Assembly: GCA_036273715.1 (NCBI GenBank)
Contig: DASUHB010000068.1
Coordinates: 1-64,000 of the forward strand
Direction of reading: 5' to 3'
DNA from: Gemmatimonadaceae bacterium
GTDB taxonomy: Bacteria; Gemmatimonadota; Gemmatimonadetes; Gemmatimonadales; Gemmatimonadaceae
DNA: 64,000 nt
The notes under the pieces are model-generated. The model saw only the letters and a program-made list of their open reading frames with translations, did not search any database and was not told the DNA's origin. Shown here piece by piece: positions 1-6,282 of this stretch (position 1 is the stretch's first letter; each line of letters opens with the position of its first letter). Position numbers and translations under genes: made by a program.

Positions 1-1
1 C

Positions 2-370
2 GCATCGTCGGCTTCGCCTGCGGCGGCGGGCGCTCCCGTCTCATCTACGACGACGGATCCGTTGGTTGAGGCCGAGCGGCAGCAGCTCGCGGAGGCGATC
101 AAGCACCCTGCGTGCGTTTCGATCCGCGGCATGATCGAGAGCGAGATCCCGACCATGAACGCGCTCAAGATCCACAGCCTGCTCACGCACGTCGGCGACA
201 TCATCCACGCGTGGAACGTGTCGCAAGGGAAGAAAGAGCAGGGGCGCAAGGGCATGGCCGCGCGGAAGGCAAACGAAGCGAAGCGCGCCGGCGCCGAGCC
301 CGAGGACGCGGGCGCCAGCGACGACGACCCGTTCAACGACGGGCTCGACGCGATGGGGAATCCGCGCTGA
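2..370 (+). CDS. 5'-truncated hypothetical protein of the integrated element
   Basis: The frame is open from base 2, so the gene starts before the window; the first internal Met/Val-type start is at 62. The visible part begins Ala/Ser/Pro/Thr-rich (low complexity), then has a helical middle (ERQQLAEAIKHP, SLLTHVGDIIHAWN) and a Lys/Arg-rich stretch. It ends in an acidic tail containing DDDPFNDGLD. The tail faintly recalls the acidic C-termini of phage ssDNA-binding or recombination proteins, but the final hydrophobic residues of an SSB tail are absent. The stop overlaps the next start (ATGA at 370), so the two are translationally coupled. I do not recognise a family. Confidence 0.5.
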   Translation, partial: ASSASPAAAGAPVSSTTTDPLVEAERQQLAEAIKHPACVSIRGMIESEIPTMNALKIHSLLTHVGDIIHAWNVSQGKKEQGRKGMAARKANEAKRAGAEPEDAGASDDDPFNDGLDAMGNPR

Positions 371-774
371 TGCCGTACGTAGAGTGGACGCCCGATATGG
401 GCGAGATCAGCGGATTCGGCGGCTCGTACGAAGCCGGGTGCCGCGCGATGGTGAAGGCTGGCGTCGAGTTCTGGGAAGCGCAGGACGCGGCGCATGCCCG
501 TGGTGAGCGCGAGAAGTTCGATCCGCATTACCAGGGATTCGAGGGCGTGTTCGGTCTCTTGACCGACGACAACGCGGACGCGAAAGCGCTCGATCGCGCA
601 ATGATGGACACGCCATTCGTGGACGATCGCACCGGCGAGACCACGACGATCGGGAAGTACGGTGCGACCGGCGCGATGCACCAAGCGGCAGTCGGTCACG
701 TGATGGCGTTCCGGCGGCTCGGCGCGGAGAAGTACTGCGCCACGCTCCGCGAGCGCGAGAAGGCCGAGGCCTAA
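370..774 (+). CDS. hypothetical protein of the integrated element
   Basis: A 134-residue protein starting at the ATG that overlaps the previous stop (ATGA). It starts MPYVEWTPDMGEISGFGG and is rich in Ala, Asp, Glu and Gly, with no signal peptide or membrane segment. It ends in a charged helix (ATLREREKAEA). The stop codon sits inside a copy of the GCCTAAC heptamer (769-775). It lies in a run of short co-directional genes with stop-start overlaps, typical of phage or integrative-element early operons. No function can be assigned. Confidence 0.5.
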   Translation: MPYVEWTPDMGEISGFGGSYEAGCRAMVKAGVEFWEAQDAAHARGEREKFDPHYQGFEGVFGLLTDDNADAKALDRAMMDTPFVDDRTGETTTIGKYGATGAMHQAAVGHVMAFRRLGAEKYCATLREREKAEA

Positions 775-776
775 CG

Positions 777-1001
777 ATGCGCGAGTGCCCCGATTGCGGA
801 CTCGCGTACAGCGGCGACGTGGACGATCACGTGTGCCCCGACGTCGACGACTTGCCGACGAGGATGACGATCTCGCCGAGGACACCGGCGAGAAAGAGTG
901 GAGCGGCCCCGAAGATGGGCCAGCGTACGAAATCGTGGACGACAACACAGAGTGGGACGACGAGGACGATGACGACTAACGCACGGGTGAACGCCGCATG
1001 A
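777..1001 (+). CDS. small putative zinc-ribbon protein, reading frame uncertain
   Basis: It starts two bases after the previous stop. The first 27 residues contain CPDCG and a later CPD (C4, C7, C21), suggesting half of a zinc ribbon or knuckle, followed by an acidic run. In this frame the rest becomes Thr/Arg/Ser-rich and ends at 1001 with an ATGA overlap onto the next gene, which favours the frame. However, the -1 frame from about 850 reads on as DEDDDLAEDTGEKEW and a very acidic tail to a TAA at 977-979, which matches the acidic character of the N-terminus better. Third-position GC is similar in both frames. It may be a frameshifted gene, a programmed -1 shift, or simply this frame. Confidence 0.4.
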   Translation: MRECPDCGLAYSGDVDDHVCPDVDDLPTRMTISPRTPARKSGAAPKMGQRTKSWTTTQSGTTRTMTTNARVNAA

Positions 1002-1654
1002 GCTTCGACTATCGCGTGGTGCCGCTGCCGGCGACGTGGCCCGGGAAGGCGACGCCCGCGTACGCGCGGCGACGCGCGCCGTTCAAGGGCACGCCCGGCA
1101 AGGCGCTCAAGCTGCTCGCGCGCGAGATTGGCATGCTCAACGGGAAGCACGTGCGCATCGCGATCGATGTGCGCGAAGATCAGATCCGCCTCGACGGCCA
1201 GCTCTACGCGAGCGCGCGCGCCCGCACGCCCGGTGTCATCGTGAGCTTCGAGGTCTCGGACGGCACGCTCCAGTTCCCGTGCGACACGTTCCTCTTTTGG
1301 GAGTCCAACGTGGACGCGATCGCGCGCGCGCTCGAAGCGCTGCGCATGGTCGATCGCTACGGCGTGCAGCAGGGCAAGCAGTACACGGGGTTCAAGGCGA
1401 TTCCAGCGACGACAGCGCCGGTTCAGAGCGCCGAGCAAGCAGCGGTGAACATCGCATCGCTTGTCGCGCCCATAGACGAAAACGTGACGGCCACAGTGCG
1501 GCGCATTCTGAGCGATCGCGAGTTCGCCGGCGCGTCTTGGCGCAAAGCGCGCGCGAAGGCGCACCCGGACGCCGGTGGCAACGACGGACTCTTTGTCGCA
1601 GTCCAACGCGACGCACAGATATTGGCTGCGCATCACGGAGTCGCATCGCTATGA
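998..1654 (+). CDS. J-domain-like protein of mobile elements
   Basis: A 218-residue cytoplasmic protein. Residues 1-135 form a domain with TWPGKATPAYARRRAPF, a helix (ALKLLAREIG), a strand-rich part (IAIDVREDQIRLDG, PGVIVSFEV), CDTFLFWESNVDAIARAL and VDRYGVQQGKQYTGF. This layout is familiar from actinobacterial and phage 'J domain-containing' proteins. The last 40 residues look like a J-domain helix pair: WRKARAKAHPDAGGNDGLFVAV, with HPD at 189-191 followed by a helix ending DAQIL. A canonical J-domain recruits Hsp70/DnaK through HPD. It overlaps both neighbours by four bases (ATGA). The partner and role are unknown; by context it belongs to the integrated element. Confidence 0.65.
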   Translation: MSFDYRVVPLPATWPGKATPAYARRRAPFKGTPGKALKLLAREIGMLNGKHVRIAIDVREDQIRLDGQLYASARARTPGVIVSFEVSDGTLQFPCDTFLFWESNVDAIARALEALRMVDRYGVQQGKQYTGFKAIPATTAPVQSAEQAAVNIASLVAPIDENVTATVRRILSDREFAGASWRKARAKAHPDAGGNDGLFVAVQRDAQILAAHHGVASL

Positions 1655-2067
1655 ACGAAAGCCTCATGAAGCTGGGTGAGGCGTTCGCCGAGGAGCGCCT
1701 GCGCATCAGCACGCACAAGCGGCCCGAGGAGATTCGGGACTGCGGCATCTGCGGCCCCGTTCTCGAAAGCACCGACGCGGCCTTCACTGCGGTCGGGCGC
1801 GAGATGGACGAGCTGCGGAAGGACGCTGATCGCTGGCGATACTTCCACCGTCGCTTCTACATGGACCGTCACAGCGACACGATGTTGGACGAGTCGGGAC
1901 GGCTTAGCGTGTCGATTCCTGTGATCGCGCTGCGGGGCTGCGAGCGTTGTTTGTCGCCCAGCGATGTGGACATCGTCGTCGACAATGCCATCGAATCCGA
2001 GAAGGCGGCTGCGCCTAACGCTGAACCGGCCGCATCACACGCAGGACAACCAACAACAGAGGAGTAG
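1651..2067 (+). CDS. hypothetical phage-type protein with Cys pairs
   Basis: A 138-residue protein starting at the ATG overlapping the J-like gene stop. The order is an N-terminal helix, CGICGP (possible metal-binding pair), an amphipathic helix VGREMDELRKDADRWRYFHR, then RRFYMDRHSD, and CERCL near residue 96 (second Cys pair). It ends in a disordered Ala/Glu/Pro tail. The 'DAxRWRxxxR' pattern is common in short proteins of phages and prophages, but its role is not known. The two CxxC pairs could form one zinc site. A GCCTAAC copy lies in the tail at 2013. Confidence 0.5.
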   Translation: MNESLMKLGEAFAEERLRISTHKRPEEIRDCGICGPVLESTDAAFTAVGREMDELRKDADRWRYFHRRFYMDRHSDTMLDESGRLSVSIPVIALRGCERCLSPSDVDIVVDNAIESEKAAAPNAEPAASHAGQPTTEE

Positions 2068-2073
2068 ACTACA

Positions 2074-2319
2074 ATGGCAGCCACGATGCGGGCGAAGTTC
2101 GTGATTCATTCCGTCACCCGAGTCAGTGACACGCAGGAGGACCTGCACTTCGGAGCGGTCACGTCCAAGCCCTTCGATGCGGACGGGATCAGCGAGGACA
2201 ACAAGTACTCGAAGTGGACGCCCAACGCGAGCCTAAGGATGAGCATCACGAACCCAGAACTCATGGGCCAATTCAAGCAGTTCGACAAGTTCTGCGTCGA
2301 TTTCACACCCGCCGAGTAA
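2074..2319 (+). CDS. conserved small phage-type protein
   Basis: An 81-residue protein preceded by a clear ribosome-binding site (GAGGAG at about 2059-2064). It starts MAATMRAKFVIHSVTRV, then has a strand-rich body with NKYSKWTPNASLRMSITNPE and ends FCVDFTPAE. The 'tyTPsGslxLsItNP...GxxyxvDFtPA' pattern is one I associate with small conserved proteins in Caudovirales prophages and island modules; no biochemical role is known to me. There are no membrane segments or Cys clusters. It lies in the early-gene train, followed by a small reading frame and the integrase pair. Confidence 0.55.
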   Translation: MAATMRAKFVIHSVTRVSDTQEDLHFGAVTSKPFDADGISEDNKYSKWTPNASLRMSITNPELMGQFKQFDKFCVDFTPAE

Positions 2320-2330
2320 TAAAGCACCCC

Positions 2331-2471
2331 ATGACAAGGCCGCCGTCGATCACGGTGAGCGGGAGACCGCCCGAACCGGGCACAAAGGCCCGGCGTGCAC
2401 CGCGCGTAGGCACTCGCGAGCGCGGCTCTCTGCCGACGGCCCCGGTGCCGTCGCCGGCGGCGCTGTCATGA
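2331..2471 (+). CDS. possible 46-residue coupled small protein
   Basis: A short frame from an ATG at 2331 whose TGA (2469-2471) overlaps the ATG of the next gene. This is the stop-start arrangement used by every other gene in this operon. The product is Pro/Arg/Ser/Thr-rich (MTRPPSITVSGRPPEPG...) with no recognisable fold and no clear ribosome-binding site. The overlap is the only positive evidence; it may just be untranslated spacer. Confidence 0.3.
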   Translation: MTRPPSITVSGRPPEPGTKARRAPRVGTRERGSLPTAPVPSPAALS

Positions 2472-2809
2472 CACCGACGCTAGAGTCCGTGCTTGCTGAC
2501 TGGCGGGAGCGCGCGAGCGCGGCGCGGCGGGCGCGAGCCACGCCGCAGGCGGATCTCATCGATGAGATTTGCGCGGACGTGGCGCGGGCGGCGGAGGACT
2601 ACCTGCGCTTTCTGTCCGAGCGCGACGCGCAGTTACGCTCAGCCAAGGGCGTCCGGTATCTGCGCTCGCGCTTCCCGGAATGGGAGGCGCAAGGCAACGC
2701 CCGGCGGAACGCCAAGGGCGATCGCGAGTACCGTGCGCTCGTCGTGCCGACGCGCGCGAACATCGTGGCGGCTCGCGAGCGCGGACGCCGTGGGGAGCAT
2801 GCCGCGTGA
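2468..2809 (+). CDS. integrase-linked small protein, possible excisionase-like DNA-binding protein
   Basis: A 113-residue basic protein directly upstream of the integrase and overlapping it by four bases (GTGA). It has an N-terminal helical region with many Arg/Ala, then VRYLRSRFPEWEAQGNARRN, AKGDREY and PTRANIVAARERGR. The middle section looks like a small winged-helix or excisionase-type helix-turn-helix ('RyLRsRFpeWeaqG'). Position just before a tyrosine recombinase is where recombination directionality factors are usually encoded. This assignment is an inference from position, size and charge. No catalytic motif is seen. Confidence 0.45.
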   Translation: MTPTLESVLADWRERASAARRARATPQADLIDEICADVARAAEDYLRFLSERDAQLRSAKGVRYLRSRFPEWEAQGNARRNAKGDREYRALVVPTRANIVAARERGRRGEHAA

Positions 2810-4221
2810 CCAAACCCGTCCGCCGCAAAACGATTCTCCGGTTAGGCCGGCGCGGCGCGCAGGTGCGCGTCCTCCTCGACCGGCGCCTGCAGCTCGTGCG
2901 CTGCCAGTGGAAGGAAAAGGGGAAGCTCCGCACTGAAAGCTGGCCGCTCACGCGAGAGGGCGAGGACGAGGCGTGTGCGTACGCGCACGGCGCCTACGAG
3001 CGGCTCACGCAACCGTCCACGCCAACGTTCCCGCCGATCACGCTCCGTGAGCTCTGGGACGCGTATTGGCTCGCCGTCGCGGACGACGTGCGCGCGCAGA
3101 CCACCGCCGTCGGATATCTGCAGCGCTGGCGGAAGTTCGAGACGTTCGCGGGCCGCAACAGGATCGCCACCGAGGTGACGCCCGCGCTGCTCGATGAGTA
3201 CCGGAAGGCGCTCGCGCAGTTAGGCCACGTGCCGAACCAGGTCCGGCTCCTGGTCGCCGCCGTGCGCCGGATCATCCGCTGGGGCGTCAACGCCGACAAG
3301 CTCCCGATGACCAAGGTGCTCGAGTACCGCGTCAAAAGCCCCAAGGGGAAGCGCGCGCTTCCGATGCACGAATACCGGCGCGAGGAAGCCGCGGCGATCC
3401 TGGCCCAGTTCGACCCGCGCACCTTCCACGGCTGGCGGCCGTACGTGCTCACCGTGCTGTGCGCGATGACGGGCCGTCGCGCGCGTTCGCTCCTGCATCT
3501 CGAGTGGCGGGACGTTGACCTGCGGGCAGGCACGATCCACTGGCGCGCGGAGACCGACAAGATGTGGCAGGATCAGACGCGGCCGCTCCCGGCACCGGCG
3601 ATCGAAGCGTTGTGGGTCGCGTACGGGTGGGCGACGGTGCGGGGATTCGGGAGCCTGTATGTTTTCCCGGCGCTACAGGCGCGGCGCGAAGGGAAGCCGT
3701 GGACCTATCAGGCGGCGTGCGAGGCGCTGCACCAAGCGGAAACGCGGGCTGAGGTCGAGCACATCAAATACCGCGCGTTCCACGGCTTTCGGCGCGGCGT
3801 CACCGGCGACTTGCTGGAAGCGACGGGCGGCAACTACAAGGTGGCGGCGGACTACATCGGGGACCGCGATCTCCGGGTGGTGCGCCAGTCGTACGACAAG
3901 GAGCGCACCGAGCAGCTCGAGGAGTCGGCGCGCATCCTGGAGACCATGCAGGCATCGGTTGAAAGTGGAACGAAAACGAAACGCGACGCCAATGAAGGCG
4001 CCGCGACGGTGGTTAATCCCACAACAGAGGCCGTAACGGAAAGCCAGCGCTCGGGATTGAACCGAGGACCGCTCGATTACGAATCGAGTGCTCTACCACT
4101 GAGCTACGCTGGCGGCATGCCCTGGCGCGGACTCGAACCGCGACGCCTTTCGGCACCACCCCCTCAAGATGGCGTGTCTACCAATTTCACCACCAGGGCA
4201 GCATGCGCGACACTTGCCTAA
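2806..4221 (+). CDS. tyrosine recombinase / integrase of the element
   Basis: A 471-residue protein starting at a GTG that overlaps the previous stop. It has an Arm/SAM-like N-terminal part (70-175, ITLRELWDAYW...) and a catalytic domain (185-370). Active-site candidates are R225 (MTGRRARSLL), K252, H326 and R329 (FHGFRRG) and nucleophile Y363 (RQSYDKE). The usual second His/Trp of the LGH motif is Asp (YIGDRD, D353), which is unusual. From about residue 413 the frame runs antisense through tRNA-Thr and then tRNA-Leu, ending past them. So the C-terminal ~59 residues are encoded by the chromosomal target. This is expected if the element sits at the 3' end of tRNA-Thr, and the C-terminus would change on excision. 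Confidence 0.88.
   Translation: MTKPVRRKTILRLGRRGAQVRVLLDRRLQLVRCQWKEKGKLRTESWPLTREGEDEACAYAHGAYERLTQPSTPTFPPITLRELWDAYWLAVADDVRAQTTAVGYLQRWRKFETFAGRNRIATEVTPALLDEYRKALAQLGHVPNQVRLLVAAVRRIIRWGVNADKLPMTKVLEYRVKSPKGKRALPMHEYRREEAAAILAQFDPRTFHGWRPYVLTVLCAMTGRRARSLLHLEWRDVDLRAGTIHWRAETDKMWQDQTRPLPAPAIEALWVAYGWATVRGFGSLYVFPALQARREGKPWTYQAACEALHQAETRAEVEHIKYRAFHGFRRGVTGDLLEATGGNYKVAADYIGDRDLRVVRQSYDKERTEQLEESARILETMQASVESGTKTKRDANEGAATVVNPTTEAVTESQRSGLNRGPLDYESSALPLSYAGGMPWRGLEPRRLSAPPPQDGVSTNFTTRAACATLA
4042..4113 (-). tRNA. tRNA-Thr (CGT)
   Basis: A complete cloverleaf on the minus strand. The acceptor is GCCAGCG/CGCTGGC with discriminator U, the T-arm carries GGTTCAATCC, and the anticodon loop is TTCGTAA, giving CGU, which reads ACG. 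CCA is not encoded. It is the last tRNA of the cluster, and its 3' end (4042) faces the integrase gene, so it is the likely attachment site of the element to the left. Confidence 0.93.
4042..4113. other. predicted attachment site (attL/attR) in tRNA-Thr
   Basis: The integrase gene abuts the 3' end of tRNA-Thr, the usual target of tyrosine recombinases. The element-proximal part (about 4042-4075, T-arm and acceptor) should be the core identity block that keeps the tRNA intact. No second copy of this tRNA end lies in bases 1-4041, so the other end of the element must lie outside the window to the left. The core boundaries are inferred. Confidence 0.5.
4118..4199 (-). tRNA. tRNA-Leu (GAG)
   Basis: An 82-nt class II tRNA with acceptor GCCCTGG/CCAGGGC and discriminator A. 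The D-arm has TTGGTAGACAC and the anticodon loop TTGAGGG gives GAG (reads CUC/CUU). A long variable arm with a GCCGAAAGGC-type hairpin fits leucine. It is four bases from tRNA-Thr. Confidence 0.93.
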
Positions 4222-4295
4222 CGGGGCTGACGGGGCTCGAACCCGCGACCTCCGGTGTGACAGACCGGCACTCTAACCAGCTGAGCTACAGCCCC
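4222..4295 (-). tRNA. tRNA-Asp (GTC)
   Basis: Acceptor GGGGCTG/CAGCCCC with discriminator G, which is the Asp identity base. The anticodon loop is CTGTCAC, giving GUC, and the T-loop is GGTTCGAGCC. It is part of the minus-strand tRNA cluster. Confidence 0.93.
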
Positions 4296-4330
4296 CGACT
4301 TCCATGCTCCTGCACCTGCACGGCCCCTCA

Positions 4331-4402
4331 TAGCCCCAAGGGGAGTCGAACCCCTCTCTGCACCTTGAAAGAGTGCCGTCCTAACCGATAGACGATGGGG
4401 CC
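4331..4402 (-). tRNA. tRNA-Glu (TTC)
   Basis: Acceptor GGCCCCA pairs with TGGGGCT (one G-U at the end), with discriminator A. The anticodon loop CTTTCAA gives UUC, and the T-loop is GGTTCGACTC. It is one of two glutamate isoacceptors side by side in this cluster. Confidence 0.92.
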
Positions 4403-4412
4403 GCATGGCCGA

Positions 4413-4485
4413 TAGCGGTAACGGGATTCGAACCCGTGTTTGAGCCTTGAGAGGGCTCCGTCCTGGTCCCCTAGACGATACCGCC
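4413..4485 (-). tRNA. tRNA-Glu (CTC)
   Basis: Acceptor GGCGGTA/TACCGCT (terminal G-U), with discriminator A. The anticodon stem is GAGCC/GGCTC with loop CTCTCAA, giving CUC. It reads the GAG codon favoured in this GC-rich genome and complements the neighbouring UUC isoacceptor. Confidence 0.92.
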
Positions 4486-4508
4486 GTCTGCTGTCGGCCA
4501 ATCTCCCA

Positions 4509-4581
4509 CAGGCCCGGAGGGACTTGAACCCCCAACCGCCGGTTTTGGAGACCGGTGCTCTACCAATTGAGCTACGGACCT
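4509..4581 (-). tRNA. tRNA-Trp (CCA)
   Basis: Acceptor AGGTCCG/CGGGCCT (one G-U), with discriminator G typical of tryptophan. The anticodon stem is CCGGT/ACCGG with loop CTCCAAA, giving CCA. The T-loop is GGTTCAAGTC. Confidence 0.93.
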
Positions 4582-4674
4582 AACGTGCACCGCCCGCGGT
4601 CCCTCTGCCTAACGCTCGGCGCACCCGGCACGCCGACCCGCGCTGGACCCCACACCCCATTGCCCATTCCCCAG

Positions 4675-4748
4675 GGTGACCGATGGGAATTGAACCCACA
4701 ACCCCCGGAGCCACAGTCCGGTGCTCTAACCAATTGAGCTACGGTCAC
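4675..4748 (-). tRNA. tRNA-His (GTG)
   Basis: Acceptor GTGACCG/CGGTCAC with C73. The template also supplies G-1 (base 4749), the special histidine extra base. The anticodon loop CTGTGGC gives GUG. It is the first tRNA of the minus-strand cluster, about 40 bases below the promoter at 4795-4823. Confidence 0.93.
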
Positions 4749-4794
4749 CATGACGCCGAACGCGCCCTCCACGGGCGACGCCGGCGAGATGCAA

Positions 4795-4823
4795 ATGTTA
4801 ACGGTGCACCATGGGTGAATCAA
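4795..4823 (-). promoter_or_regulatory. sigma70-like promoter of the tRNA cluster
   Basis: On the minus strand there is TTGATT (4818-4823), a 17-base spacer, then TAACAT (4795-4800). Each box matches the consensus at four of six positions, in an AT-richer patch just past the efp stop. It points at tRNA-His and would start transcription near 4788, reading all seven tRNAs. Confidence 0.6.
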
Positions 4824-4836
4824 CGCCTCGACACGC

Positions 4837-5400
4837 TCACTTCGCGCGGTCGATGTATTCGCCCGTATTCGGATTCACGCGAACGCGAATCCCCGACGGA
4901 ATGAACTCCGGAATGTTCACCGTCACACCGTTCTCGAGCTTCGCCTGCTTGAACGACGACGTCTTCGTCGCCGACCTCATCACCGGCGCCGTCTCGACGA
5001 TCTCGAGCTCCACGGAGTTGGGCAGCTCGATTCCGATCGGCTTTCCCTCATAGTACTCGGCGACGATCTTCATGCCCGGCTGCATCCACTGCGCCGCGTC
5101 GCCCAGCATCTCGTCATCCATCTCGAGCTGGTCGTAGTTCTCGGTGTTCATGAAGTGATACGTCGTGCCGCCCTGGTACAGGAACTCCAGATCGTGCGTC
5201 TCGAGCGATGCCTTTTCGATGGTGTCGGCGGCCCGAAAGCGATGCTCGAAATTCGAGCCCGTGCGCAGATTCTTCATCTTCGTCTGCACCATCGCCCGCA
5301 AGTTCCCCGGCGTATGGTGGCGGAAGTCCATGATGCGACAGGGCTCGCCTTCGAAGACGATGACCATCCCTCGGCGGATCTGCGTTGCCGGCATTGCCAT
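4837..5400 (-). CDS. efp: translation elongation factor P
   Basis: A 187-residue EF-P that relieves ribosomes stalled at polyproline stretches by binding near the E site. All three beta-barrel domains are present: KOW-like (1-65), OB (66-130, ending VELEIVET) and C-terminal OB (131-187, ending SGIRVRVNPNTGEYIDRAK). The tip of domain I reads HHTPGNLRAM, so the position of the lysine modified in E. coli (K34, PGKG) is Asn33. This 'TPGNLRA' loop is, from memory, also found in other bacterial groups (for example Acidobacteria, myxobacteria) and suggests no beta-lysylation. AGGTC lies upstream of the ATG at 5400. Its own promoter may be at 5520-5548. Confidence 0.95.
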   Translation of the reverse strand: MAMPATQIRRGMVIVFEGEPCRIMDFRHHTPGNLRAMVQTKMKNLRTGSNFEHRFRAADTIEKASLETHDLEFLYQGGTTYHFMNTENYDQLEMDDEMLGDAAQWMQPGMKIVAEYYEGKPIGIELPNSVELEIVETAPVMRSATKTSSFKQAKLENGVTVNIPEFIPSGIRVRVNPNTGEYIDRAK

Positions 5401-5519
5401 AAGTACGTGACCTGAGAATCGTGGTGACAGAAACCGGTCGGAGGCTGGCGCGCTGGCGCCCGCGTCCGGCCTGCGACCCCGCGCGTGGCGAGAAATCGCG
5501 TAAAGGTAGCTAGCCTTTA

Positions 5520-5548
5520 AGCTTAGCTGACCAGATAAGCACGGTCAA
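5520..5548 (-). promoter_or_regulatory. possible efp promoter
   Basis: Minus strand: TTGACC (5543-5548), 17 bases, then TAAGCT (5520-5525), in an unusually AT-rich island next to an inverted AAAGG...CCTTT around TAGCTA (about 5501-5518). The -35 box overlaps the tesA stop. It would give a leader of about 110 bases before efp. The inverted repeat could be an operator or a tesA terminator. Confidence 0.4.
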
Positions 5549-6282
5549 GCCGCCGGTTTCACAGACCATTTCGCGCCCAACAGCGGCTCGATCGTTCGCC
5601 AGACCGTCTCCGCCACTATTCGCTCGCCCCGCACGTTGGGATGAATCCCATCCGCTTGGTTGAGCGAGTCGACGCCGCCCACTCCGGCGAGTAAAAACGG
5701 AAGCAGCACCGCATCGTTTTTCCTGGCGATCTCCGGATAGACCTGCCGAAACGCCGACGTGTAGCGCGCGCCGAGGTTGGGCGGCGCCTGCATGCCGACG
5801 ACCACGATGCGGGCCTGGGGGTGCGTGGCACGCACCGTGTCGATGATCTGCTGAAGGTTCGAGCGCAGCGAATCGACGTTGAGCGCGCGCAATCCGTCGT
5901 TCGCGCCGACCTCGAGGACCACGATGTCCGCCGGTTGGCGCATCACCCATCCGATGCGACGGAGTGCGCCGGCCGACGTCTCGCCGCTGACGCCGGCGTT
6001 GACCACGTCATAGCTTAGACCGAGGGAGTCGATGCGCCGCTGGATGAGCGACGTGAAGCTCGAGTCGGGGTCCAGGCCGTACCCGGCGGTGAGGCTCGTT
6101 CCCACGAAGACGATCGTGTGCTTGTCCGCGCGGGGCGCGGAGACTGCGGCCCGGTCACGGGCCGCGGTATCCGGCGCCGCGCCATGGCTCGCGTTGCGCT
6201 CTTGGGCCGGGCGGCCGCCGCATCCTGCGGCGGCCGCGAGGCCCAAGAGCGCAACCAGTCTCCACCACACACCCGCTCTCAT
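5545..6282 (-). CDS. tesA: TesA-like GDSL esterase / lysophospholipase, predicted lipoprotein
   Basis: A 245-residue SGNH hydrolase acting on thioesters, esters or lysophospholipids in the periplasm. A signal peptide ends in the lipobox LAAAAGC (Cys21), so it is probably membrane-anchored, whereas E. coli TesA is soluble. Blocks: I FVGTSLTAGYG (Ser63; the usual GDS Asp is Thr), II NAGVSGETSAG, III GAND (Asn128), V DGIHPN (Asp211, His214). It is divergent from ybbA-ybbP, the same order as in E. coli, which supports the assignment. The start ATG shares a CATG with the ybbA start. There is no strong ribosome-binding site. Confidence 0.9.
   Translation of the reverse strand: MRAGVWWRLVALLGLAAAAGCGGRPAQERNASHGAAPDTAARDRAAVSAPRADKHTIVFVGTSLTAGYGLDPDSSFTSLIQRRIDSLGLSYDVVNAGVSGETSAGALRRIGWVMRQPADIVVLEVGANDGLRALNVDSLRSNLQQIIDTVRATHPQARIVVVGMQAPPNLGARYTSAFRQVYPEIARKNDAVLLPFLLAGVGGVDSLNQADGIHPNVRGERIVAETVWRTIEPLLGAKWSVKPAA

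Noticed and set aside
1-4041. A complete prophage
   Set aside because: No capsid, terminase, portal, tail or lysis gene is visible; only an early-gene-like operon and integrase. The element type cannot be decided from this end.
4200-4830. Several reading frames of 60-105 codons across the tRNA cluster, on both strands
   Set aside because: They translate the tRNA genes themselves (for example GFEPRQ- and SNQLSY-like peptides) and are the usual false frames produced by tRNA clusters.
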